Shown here piece by piece: positions 55,598 to 62,614 of a stretch of 64,000 bases of DNA. The notes under the pieces were generated by a model. It saw only the letters and a list, made by a program, of their open reading frames with translations. It made no database searches and was not told where the DNA came from. Origin of the DNA: Thermoanaerobacterium aotearoense (GTDB taxonomy: Bacteria; Bacillota; Thermoanaerobacteria; Thermoanaerobacterales; Thermoanaerobacteraceae); NCBI RefSeq assembly GCF_009905255.1, contig NZ_CP047602.1, positions 434,001 through 498,000 of the forward strand, given 5' to 3'. How positions within the stretch are numbered: the stretch's first letter is position 1; the number at the start of each line of letters is the position of its first letter. Position numbers and translations under genes: made by a program.

Positions 55598-55620
55598 ATA
55601 CTACATTAAATATATACTAA

Positions 55621-56037
55621 AACATGAAAAAATGATTATAATTTAGCAATGCAGTTAGTTTTCTATTTTAATACTAAAATTACATCTGATCTTATTGATA
55701 TTTTAAAATGCATAGATCAATTTTATTGAAATACTTAAGGGATAATCTAGTAAAATACTCGATTACTAGATTATCTCTCTGTTTTGTTATTTTCTACTTC
55801 GATTATTGTGGCGATTAAAAAAAGTCGATATAGAATGCAACCAAATATGTCAAAAGAAGAAAAAACAAAGAAAAAATTCTTACGATGTAAATAAAGATGT
55901 AAGTGAATTAGAAATCGAAAAATAATTTCAGAATGAAATTTTGGGGAATAAATTTAAAAATATATCTCTTGAAATTCAGTTATATCAGGCAGCAGAAGTT
56001 GCCGATAATACTCTTAAATAAAAAGGAGGCTTTTTTA
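55621..56037. other. Gene-free stretch with one hairpin and degraded coding pieces
   Basis: A strong hairpin GATAATCTAGTAA / TTACTAGATTATC (55741-55753, 55763-55775) followed by T-rich sequence is a likely terminator of the secreted-protein gene. The A-rich stretch 55800-55925 contains only short open pieces. Confidence 0.55.
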
Positions 56038-56460
56038 ATGAATAAACTATTTTTAAAAATTTTAATTGCCATTATGATAATAATTTCAATCTTTATGTTA
56101 AGTGCATGTACGCCGCAATATCCACCAGATACTTCAGTAAATTTAAAAGGTGCAAATCATTATTGGTTAGTATTTTTGACAATTTTTGTACCTCATTATA
56201 GTGAACTAATAATTCAACCATTTAATGAGGATTTTGTGATACCTGATGAAATCAATGTTGACATTGTTATTAACAATAAACGTTTATTTACTGGTAAGCT
56301 AAGATACATTCCTGATCCAAAGTTTAAATTTGGACAATACAAAATCGAATTAAAATCAGACGATTTTTATAAAAAATATAAAAAATCAAAATATACAGTG
56401 ATTATAAAATACGATAATAAAAGCAGTTCGGTGTTGCTAAATCAATGTGAAATATATTAA
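56038..56460 (+). CDS. Small lipoprotein of unknown function
   Basis: 140 residues from ATG 56038 (AAAGGAGGC). Signal peptide with lipobox LSAC, lipid-modified Cys about residue 24. The mature part is a compact beta-rich domain (ELIIQPFNEDFVIPDEINVDIVINNKRLFTGKLRYI...). No family recognised. It is followed 36 bases later by a small membrane-protein gene. Confidence 0.62.
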   Translation: MNKLFLKILIAIMIIISIFMLSACTPQYPPDTSVNLKGANHYWLVFLTIFVPHYSELIIQPFNEDFVIPDEINVDIVINNKRLFTGKLRYIPDPKFKFGQYKIELKSDDFYKKYKKSKYTVIIKYDNKSSSVLLNQCEIY

Positions 56461-56496
56461 TCCATTTTTATAGATAAATTTTAAGGAGCGTAATCC

Positions 56497-56673
56497 ATGA
56501 TCATTTTTAGAACTTTGATAAGTATAGCATTAATAGTATGCAATATTGCAATTTATGAATTGTATGTGCATCATAAAAAAGTTATAATGGTTTTACTAAG
56601 TATATGGTTCTTTATCATATTAAATGGTGTGTTGATATATCTTTTAGTCAGTACATTTTATTATCCCAGTTAA
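56497..56673 (+). CDS. Small two-helix membrane protein (58 residues)
   Basis: ATG 56497 with AAGGAGCG 8 bases upstream. Two hydrophobic helices (about residues 2-22 and 30-53) with a basic loop HHKK, ending FYYPS. The same ending survives upstream of copy A at 53315, so this gene was part of the duplicated unit. Function unknown. Confidence 0.6.
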   Translation: MIIFRTLISIALIVCNIAIYELYVHHKKVIMVLLSIWFFIILNGVLIYLLVSTFYYPS

Positions 56674-56730
56674 AAACATAAAAGGAAGACATCGGTACGT
56701 TTTAAAAGTTGTAAAGGCAAATAAATTGAA

Positions 56731-56931
56731 TTGATTGGACTTAAGACCATATTTTTTGACAAATTTAAAGATTATTCAAACTTTAGACACGGATTAGGAT
56801 TACCCTTCAAATTTTTAGAGTACGATGTTAGTAGATCTGCATTATTGACAAATATCTCCCAAGTTGGTACTGACGAAAGGAAAAAGATATTAGATGCACT
56901 CAAAAAACCAGTAAGTACATATTTTTATTAA
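56731..56931 (+). pseudogene. Chimeric remnant of the 53425-type membrane protein
   Basis: Open for 66 codons but built from pieces: FFDKFKDYSNFRHGLGLPFKFLEY from the duplicated gene, then SALLTNISQVGTDERKKILDAL, which has no match elsewhere in the window, then bases from inside the regulator gene read in another frame. No ribosome site. A deletion product. Confidence 0.7.
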
Positions 56932-56937
56932 CTGACG

Positions 56938-57303
56938 ATGAAGGATATCTTTTGTATACGATGTGTCATGAGAAAATGTTATGTATCAACAATAGAAAGA
57001 GACATGACAGAAGAAATGAATGTGGTTGTCGAATTGCTTTCAGACAAAATTGCTAATGAATATAAAAACTGTTTAAAGAATTCTGAACTAGTAAACAAAA
57101 ATATAGATTTTACAGACAAACAAATAAAAATATTGATAATGCTTGCAAAAGGCTATAAAGAATTGAAAATATCAGGAGAACTTGGGATTAAACCAGTTAC
57201 CGTAAAATATCATAAGAAGGAAATAACTGAGAAACTATGTGTAAAAAGCATTCAAGAAGCAATAGTAAAGGCAACAAAGTTAAATTTAATAGATATTGAT
57301 TAA
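56938..57303 (+). pseudogene. Truncated GAF-LuxR regulator, LuxR domain remnant
   Basis: 121 codons. It lacks the first roughly 75 residues and has an internal deletion of about 200 bases in the GAF domain compared with the gene at 53974. From STIERDMTEEMNVVVELL onward it is nearly identical, including the full LuxR helix-turn-helix (with SGE for SRE, and KKEITEKL). No proper ribosome site. It could at most make a DNA-binding domain without a sensor. Confidence 0.78.
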
Positions 57304-57308
57304 ACCAG

Positions 57309-57365
57309 ACTATATCTTTGTATAGTTTTTACATAAAAACCAAAAAAACTATACAAAGATATAGT
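57309..57365 (+). repeat. Long inverted repeat with spacer, flipped orientation (copy B)
   Basis: Same arms as 54762-54817, but the middle reads ACATAAAAACC, the exact reverse complement of the copy A middle apart from one extra A. The flanks on both sides remain in the same orientation in both copies. Confidence 0.85.
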
Positions 57366-57560
57366 AAACATTGGAAATTTATCATTATAAAATGAATTTA
57401 AAGAAATCAATTCGTTAAAAAATTGATTAAATATTAAATATCAAAGGGAGCATAGCTGACTTCTATTTTAGGTATGAAATTTTATTATTGCAATGAGAAA
57501 ATTGAAAAAAACGAAGATATAGTGAGAAAATGAAAGATAATAGAAGGAGGAGGCATGTAA

Positions 57561-58103
57561 ATGAATCGATTCATTATTTTCCTATTTTCAGTCATATTCT
57601 TGTTGAGTTTTACATCTTGCTCAAATGAAACTAAAAAACTTAATACTAATCCTGAACAGCAATTGAAACAATCCCAAAATACACCATTGAAACAAAACAT
57701 TCAAACCGATCTTTATCAAATATCAATTCCAAAAGAATGGACAGCAGAGAAATTAGATGGGAATATGCTTGCATTTAAGAAAGAAAACAAAAGGATAGGT
57801 GGATTAGATATTCTGGGATATTATCCAGAACAACCAATTTCGCAGCTTGAGCCAAACCATTCAGAAGTTATCGAATCAAAAACACTTGAAGGATTTTTTA
57901 CGGAAGTAGTGAAGGAAAAACTTAAAATTACACCTCCGGCTGCATCTGGTGAAACAACTGTAACCGAGCAGGTACATCTGTTTTTTATTATCAAGGAAAA
58001 AAAGATTGCTTATGATCTATATTTTAATACTGCCGATGTTGATGAACAAACCGCTTTAAACGTTGCAAAAAGTTTAAAATACAAAAATACAAATAATTGG
58101 TAA
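57561..58103 (+). CDS. Lipoprotein of unknown function
   Basis: 180 residues. AGAAGGAGGAGG lies before ATG 57561. Signal peptide and lipobox FTSC, lipid Cys about residue 20. After a Gln/Asn-rich linker comes a domain beginning YQISIPKEWTAEKLDGNMLAFKKENKRIGGLDILGY, resembling the DUF/PsbP-like 'exported protein with I-P-x-x-W' layout often found next to VanZ-like genes. Function unknown. The stop overlaps the start of the VanZ-like remnant. Confidence 0.65.
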   Translation: MNRFIIFLFSVIFLLSFTSCSNETKKLNTNPEQQLKQSQNTPLKQNIQTDLYQISIPKEWTAEKLDGNMLAFKKENKRIGGLDILGYYPEQPISQLEPNHSEVIESKTLEGFFTEVVKEKLKITPPAASGETTVTEQVHLFFIIKEKKIAYDLYFNTADVDEQTALNVAKSLKYKNTNNW

Positions 58104-58113
58104 TATATTACTT

Positions 58114-58392
58114 TTGATGCCTTTGGCATTTTTAATGCCTTTTATTAACTATAAGTATTTTTCATTTAGAAAAAATATATCTTTATGTGCAATAACATCT
58201 TTTTGTATTGAAATAATACAATTGCTTGTTTCATTAATATACGGTTTTGCATATAAAATTTGTGATATAAATGATTTTATATTAAACGTATTTGGAGCAT
58301 TAGTTGGCTATATCTCTTTCAAAATTTTGCTACCTATATTCAAAAAAGATAGTCATTTATTTTGTGAATCGCCACAGCATAACATTGAATAA
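58114..58392 (+). pseudogene. VanZ-like family protein, N-terminally truncated
   Basis: About 92 codons with the VanZ pattern NILLLMPLAFLMPF (open from 58078), SFCIEIIQLLVSL and FDxxD-like CDINDFILNVFGALVGY. Full VanZ proteins are about 150-200 residues with an extra N-terminal helix, missing here. There is no ribosome site, as the reading frame emerges from the end of the lipoprotein gene. Probably a fragment left by a deletion fusing the two genes. Confidence 0.62.
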
Positions 58393-58432
58393 TTATTGAT
58401 ATTAATGTTTTTTAGTTAGGAGGTTTTAGAAG

Positions 58433-58630
58433 TTGGAATTAAAAAAGAGATTGTTAAAAATTGTCGGGATATTATTTATCATCATTGACTTATTTTGCAT
58501 TATCGCCATCATTAAATCTATTGTATCTATGGACATAGAGCTTTTTGCAAATATATCTAATATAATAGATGTAATTGCTACTTTATTGTTTTTGTATGTG
58601 GGATATATTTTTTTAAGATATAGCCAATAG
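58433..58630 (+). CDS. Small two-helix membrane protein, relative of the 50406 gene
   Basis: 65 residues, TTG 58433 with AGGAGG 9 bases upstream. Two hydrophobic segments (about 8-30 and 42-60), ending GYIFLRYSQ. Same length, layout and ending as the protein at 50406. Function unknown. Confidence 0.6.
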   Translation: MELKKRLLKIVGILFIIIDLFCIIAIIKSIVSMDIELFANISNIIDVIATLLFLYVGYIFLRYSQ

Positions 58631-58645
58631 AGAAAGGCTTAAACG

Positions 58646-58674
58646 AAAAAAGCAGGTTAGTTACCTGCTTTTTT
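58646..58674. terminator. Bidirectional terminator before the Zn-transport operon end
   Basis: AAAAAAGCAGGT / ACCTGCTTTTTT perfect 12-bp stem with a five-base loop. It serves the plus-strand small gene and the reverse-strand znuB. Confidence 0.9.
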
Positions 58675-59457
58675 TATACTTGCTAAACCCATGATTATGA
58701 GAGAAACTATTACAATGCTGCCGCCGGGTGAGAGATTGAGATAAAAAGACAGTATTATGCCTGCAAATACAGATATAAAGGAAAACAGTATGGCATAAAG
58801 AATTGTCTGTCTGAAGTTTTTAGCTATTTTAAGGCTTGCCGCTGAAGGTATTACCATCAATGCTGATACCAGCAAAGCTCCTACTATTCTCATGGACACT
58901 GCTACGGTTATGGCCACAATCATGGTAAATATTATATTTACCATATTGACAGGAATTCCGGATATTAAAGCGGCTTCTTCGTCAAATGTGATGTACAAAA
59001 GCTCCTTGTAGAAGATATAAATTACTGCTATTATAGCAATGCTAAGTATGAATGAAATCAAAACGTCGGTGTTGTTAATTGATATTATGCTTCCAAAGAG
59101 ATAATTCATTATGTTTGCTGGGCTTCCGCTGGATAAACTTAGAAGTATTACTGCGATTGCCATTCCTGCAGACATGACAACTGCAATAGATATTTCCGAG
59201 TATCTAAAGTAAGATTTTCTCAAACGCTCAATACCAAAAGATGACAGTACAACAAAAATTATAGAGCCGATTGTAGGATTTATGCCTATGAGAAAACCTG
59301 CTGCTACACCTGCCAACGCTACGTGAGATAATGTATCACCCATCTGTGATAGCCTTCTTAATACTAAGAAACTTCCTACCAATGGTGCTATTATTGATAT
59401 AAATCCGCCTGCCAAAAATGCCCTGATCATAAAGTCGTATGTAAAAATATTAAGCAT
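58657..59457 (-). CDS. znuB: Zinc/manganese-type ABC transporter permease
   Basis: 266 residues, about eight hydrophobic segments, ABC-3 permease family: FIRAFLAGGFISIIAPLVGSFLVLRRLSQMGDTLSHVALAGVAAGF at the start is diagnostic; GALLVSALMVIPSAASL follows later. Partner of the ATPase and binding protein directly upstream. Last gene of the zur-znuA-znuC-znuB operon. Zinc rather than manganese is inferred from the Zur-like regulator. Confidence 0.9.
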   Translation of the reverse strand: MLNIFTYDFMIRAFLAGGFISIIAPLVGSFLVLRRLSQMGDTLSHVALAGVAAGFLIGINPTIGSIIFVVLSSFGIERLRKSYFRYSEISIAVVMSAGMAIAVILLSLSSGSPANIMNYLFGSIISINNTDVLISFILSIAIIAVIYIFYKELLYITFDEEAALISGIPVNMVNIIFTMIVAITVAVSMRIVGALLVSALMVIPSAASLKIAKNFRQTILYAILFSFISVFAGIILSFYLNLSPGGSIVIVSLIIMGLASIKKAGN

Positions 59458-59471
59458 TATAACACCTCAAT

Positions 59472-60245
59472 CTAAAGTCGATTATTGACATTTTCACTTT
59501 GATGATGGTGCATATCCAGTTTGACAGGGTATCCGTATATTTCTGCTAATTCTTTTTTTGAGAAGTCTAAAGTGTCGCATCTATCATATAGTCTGCCATT
59601 TCCCATGCATACGATTCGAGATACCTTGTCGGATATGGCCCATACATCATGAGTGACCATGATAATCGTTATTTTGTTTTGCTTATTTAAGCTATCCAGT
59701 ATTTTGTAAAGCGTGTCTTCTGATTTTGCATCTATGCCTGTTGTAGGCTCATCCAAAAATAAAATCTTAGGATCGCTGACAAGCGCTCTTGCTATAAACA
59801 CCCTCTGCTGTTGGCCTCCAGACAGATTTCCGATAAGCCTGTCTTTGTAATCAATCATGTCGACAGTCTTTAAAGCGTTATTTACAATTTCCCAGTCATT
59901 TTTAGAAAGCTTCTTAAATAGCCCTAATTTTCCATAAAGCCCCATCGATACGACTTCTTTCACGCTTGCTGGAAATGAAGCGTTGAATGAATAAGATTTT
60001 TGAGGGACATATCCGATTATGGATCTTTTTTTTATGTCTTTTACGTTCATTCCATTTATGAGGACTTCGCCAGATGATGGCGTAAGATCTCCTATCATGA
60101 TCTTTACAAGAGTGCTTTTCCCTGATCCATTGGGCCCGATAAGGCCAACAAATTCGCCGTCATCGATAGTTAGATTGATATTGTTAAGCACCTTTTTATC
60201 AGCATAAGAAAAACTGACATCTTTAAGTTCAACAATTTTACCCAT
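59472..60245 (-). CDS. znuC: Zinc-type ABC transporter ATP-binding protein
   Basis: 257 residues. Walker A GPNGSGKST, Q-loop YVPQKSY, signature LSGGQQQRVFIARAL, Walker B ILFLDEPTTGID and the H-loop in VTHD, all intact. The C-terminus is His-rich (MHHHQS), frequent in metal-transport ATPases. 14 bases before znuB. Confidence 0.92.
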   Translation of the reverse strand: MGKIVELKDVSFSYADKKVLNNINLTIDDGEFVGLIGPNGSGKSTLVKIMIGDLTPSSGEVLINGMNVKDIKKRSIIGYVPQKSYSFNASFPASVKEVVSMGLYGKLGLFKKLSKNDWEIVNNALKTVDMIDYKDRLIGNLSGGQQQRVFIARALVSDPKILFLDEPTTGIDAKSEDTLYKILDSLNKQNKITIIMVTHDVWAISDKVSRIVCMGNGRLYDRCDTLDFSKKELAEIYGYPVKLDMHHHQSENVNNRL

Positions 60246-60265
60246 AAAAAAACCCTTTCGTTAAT

Positions 60266-61147
60266 CTAATTTAATGCTTTCTGAAGATTATCTAAATTTT
60301 GCTGCATCAATTTTATATAATCATATTCTTTCTTCATCTCATCTTTAGTAAGCCCCTCAATAGTATTTAGCGGAAGTACTTTTGCGCCTGTTTCACTGGC
60401 TATTGATTGAATAGGCTTGGGTGATGTCAATGGCTCTGTAAAGACGTACTTGATGTTTTCTTTTTTTATAAGCTGTATGACTTCAGCGACTTTAGCAGGA
60501 CTTGCTTCAGCTTCTTCACTCATACCGACAATAGATACTTGGTTTAAGCCGTAATCTCTTGCTACGTAATCAAAAGCGCTGTGGTATACTATAAAAGTTT
60601 TTGTCTTAGTGTTTTTAAGTTTTTCAGTGTATTCGCTGTCTAACTGCTTTAATGCGTTTGACAAAGCTTTATAGTTATCTTCGTAGTATTTTGCGTTTTT
60701 ACTGTCAGCACTTACTAAAGCACCTTCTATATTTTTTGCCAATATTTGTGCTTCTTTTGGAGACAACCATACGTGTGGATTTACGGCATTTCCAACTTTT
60801 ATCGCATCAATGCCATTTGACACTTCTACAAATTTGGGCCCTGATACAGATGATTCTACTTTGCTTATCCATGAATCCATGCCAAGTCCTAAATACAAAA
60901 CGAGAGAAGCTCCTTCTATGTCTGCTATCTGTTTTGTCGTAGGTTCCCAGTCGTGAGGCTCAACGCCTGGCGGTATTATGTTTTGGACTGTGGCTTTATC
61001 ACCAGCTATTTTTTTTGTAAGATCGTACAAAGGATAAAAAGTTGCATATACAGCTAATTTGCTGGGCTTTTTTGAAATTTTCGCATTGCATGACGTCAAG
61101 CTAAACACTATCAAAAGTATCAAAAAGATTGAAATAAGTCGCTTCAT
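60266..61147 (-). CDS. znuA: Zinc-type ABC transporter substrate-binding lipoprotein
   Basis: 293 residues from ATG at 61147 (GAGGAGG upstream). Signal peptide with lipobox LTSC. Cluster 9 (ZnuA/PsaA/TroA) fold with the metal ligands visible: His in GVEPHDWEPT, His in NPHVWLSP, His in VYHSAFDYVARDYG and an acidic residue near the end. There is no long His-rich loop, so zinc versus manganese is not certain from this protein alone. Its ATG overlaps the zur stop as ATGA, indicating translational coupling. Confidence 0.9.
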   Translation of the reverse strand: MKRLISIFLILLIVFSLTSCNAKISKKPSKLAVYATFYPLYDLTKKIAGDKATVQNIIPPGVEPHDWEPTTKQIADIEGASLVLYLGLGMDSWISKVESSVSGPKFVEVSNGIDAIKVGNAVNPHVWLSPKEAQILAKNIEGALVSADSKNAKYYEDNYKALSNALKQLDSEYTEKLKNTKTKTFIVYHSAFDYVARDYGLNQVSIVGMSEEAEASPAKVAEVIQLIKKENIKYVFTEPLTSPKPIQSIASETGAKVLPLNTIEGLTKDEMKKEYDYIKLMQQNLDNLQKALN

Positions 61148-61569
61148 TTTCCATCCTCCTCGTGATTTTTGCAATTTTTGCAGTATCCAGTGATCTCGAT
61201 TTTGTGGTCTACAACTTCAAAACCATCCAGTTTATTTCGGCAAAGATCTATGGGGCATATATTAAGTTCAAAGATTTTGCCGCATTTTAGACATTTCATT
61301 ATGTGTTCATGCATGTCTTTGTGAATTTCATACATAATATTGTTGCCTATAGTTGTCTCGCTTAATACATTTATATCCTTAAGAAGGCTTAAATTTCTGT
61401 AGACAGTATCTAAACTTACTTGCGGAAATGAACTTTTTACTTTCTCGTAGATTTCCCTTACTGATAAGTAACCACGAGAATTTAACATTATGTTTATGAT
61501 AAGTTCCCTTTGAGGTGTTATCTTAAAGTTATTGGATTTTATAGTTTTTAAAATCTCTTCCTTTGTCAT
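61144..61569 (-). CDS. zur: Fur-family regulator, Zur-like
   Basis: 141 residues. The winged-helix DNA-binding part ends at VSLDTVYRNLSLLKD. The dimerisation part has HEHIMKCLKCGKIFEL, and CKNC near the end forms the structural zinc site with the first CxxC. Located first in the znuACB operon, it most likely represses it when zinc is plentiful. PerR or Fur identity is less likely given the neighbours. Confidence 0.87.
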   Translation of the reverse strand: MTKEEILKTIKSNNFKITPQRELIINIMLNSRGYLSVREIYEKVKSSFPQVSLDTVYRNLSLLKDINVLSETTIGNNIMYEIHKDMHEHIMKCLKCGKIFELNICPIDLCRNKLDGFEVVDHKIEITGYCKNCKNHEEDGK

Positions 61570-61584
61570 TGTTCCTCATTCCTT

Positions 61585-61640
61585 CTAAATAAGAATATTT
61601 TACTATTTAGGATTATATAATTGTTTGTTGCTTTTGTCAA
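61585..61640 (-). promoter_or_regulatory. Promoter and putative Zur operator of the zur-znu operon
   Basis: Reverse strand: TTGACA (61640-61635), a 17-base spacer and TATAAT (61617-61612), all consensus. A dyad CTAAATA-N12-TATTTAG (61585-61610) covers the transcription start, where a repressor would act. Confidence 0.75.
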
Positions 61641-61720
61641 GAAATTTTAATTATTTTTTAATCTGCATCTAATTTTATTTTAAGAATTGAAGGTTAAAAT
61701 CTTAATACGAGGTGATTAAA

Positions 61721-62272
61721 ATGAATTATGCTATTTTTAAAGTTATCAATGGATTTGCAGGTCATTACACTGTATTAGATAAGGTGATGATATTTATTGC
61801 TTTGTATTCTCCTATTATATATGGGCTGCTGATGGTTATTCAATGGTTTATTGGAGGAGATGATGGGAAAAAGGTATCAATGGAGGAGTTCTTTGCTGCA
61901 GTCATAGCATTGAGCGCGAATTTTATCATTTCAAGATTTTACTTTGAACCAAGGCCTTTTGTCACACATAAAGTAAATTTGCTTGTTAAACATCCAAGTG
62001 ATGCGTCTTTTCCAAGTGATCATCTATCGGGAGGATCAGCCATTGCATTTACGCAGCTAAAAGGAAATAAGCTTATTGGTGCTATCATGATGGTTTTGAC
62101 GGTTTTACTGCTTATAGCGAGAGTATATATTGGGGTTCACTATCCTGTGGATGTTGTGGCTGGATTTGTCATAGGATTCTTAAGCAGCAAGCTTGTGAGA
62201 TATTTAAAGGGTATATTTGACCCTCTTGAGAATCATATTCTTAAGATATGGCATAGATTTATAAAGATATGA
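61721..62272 (+). CDS. PAP2-family membrane phosphatase
   Basis: 183 residues from ATG 61721 (CGAGGTG). Five or six membrane helices with the three PAP2 phosphatase motifs: the basic/RP motif near RFYFEPRPF, PSDHLSGG, and RVYIGVHYPVDVVAG with the catalytic His. Small PAP2 proteins of this type often act as undecaprenyl-diphosphate phosphatases (BcrC-like) or lipid phosphatases; which one is not decided here. Confidence 0.88.
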   Translation: MNYAIFKVINGFAGHYTVLDKVMIFIALYSPIIYGLLMVIQWFIGGDDGKKVSMEEFFAAVIALSANFIISRFYFEPRPFVTHKVNLLVKHPSDASFPSDHLSGGSAIAFTQLKGNKLIGAIMMVLTVLLLIARVYIGVHYPVDVVAGFVIGFLSSKLVRYLKGIFDPLENHILKIWHRFIKI

Positions 62273-62294
62273 TAAATCTTATTTTAATAATTTA

Positions 62295-62350
62295 TTGACA
62301 TGAAGGGAAATATATAGTATCATAGAATCAGGAATTGAGAATGATTATCA
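62295..62350 (+). promoter_or_regulatory. Promoter and Fur box of feoAB
   Basis: TTGACA (62295-62300), a 17-base spacer and TATCAT (62318-62323). TGAGAATGATTATCA (62336-62350) matches the Fur 7-1-7 motif TGATAAT-N-ATTATCA with one mismatch and lies just downstream of the start point. Confidence 0.85.
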
Positions 62351-62364
62351 ATTAAGGGGTGATA

Positions 62365-62595
62365 ATGATGAGCGTGTGTGATTTGAAACCTGGCCAAAAG
62401 GCTTTAGTAAGCGGTCTTTTAGGTGATGAAAGATTAGCGAGAAGGCTAAGGGCTTTAGGCGCTATTGAAGGGACCGAAGTAAAAGTCAAGAGAGTTGCGC
62501 CTTTGGGAGATCCTATAATAATAAATTTTATGGGATTTGATTTGGCGATTAGAAAAAAAGATGCAAAAAATATCGTGGTGAAAGATGTCGTTTAA
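62365..62595 (+). CDS. feoA: Ferrous iron transport protein A
   Basis: 76 residues from ATG 62365 (ATG 62368 also possible; AAGGGG upstream). SH3-like FeoA fold: CDLKPGQKALVSGLLGDERLARRLRALGAIEGTEVKVKRVAPLGDPIIINFMGFDLAIRK (read in pieces) is characteristic. Helps FeoB import Fe2+. 19 bases before feoB, under the Fur box. Confidence 0.93.
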   Translation: MMSVCDLKPGQKALVSGLLGDERLARRLRALGAIEGTEVKVKRVAPLGDPIIINFMGFDLAIRKKDAKNIVVKDVV

Positions 62596-62614
62596 GATGT
62601 AAAGGAGGTGTCGT

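Larger units (their letters stand above)
56656..57440 (+). repeat. Decayed second copy of the 53.3-54.9 kb unit (copy B)
   Basis: Matching blocks in the same order: 56656-56745 with 53315-53404, 56750-56823 with 53513-53586, 56912-56980 with about 54165-54233, and 56984-57440 with about 54438-54900. The parts between are deleted, and a foreign piece of about 60 bases lies at about 56840-56900. Confidence 0.8.
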
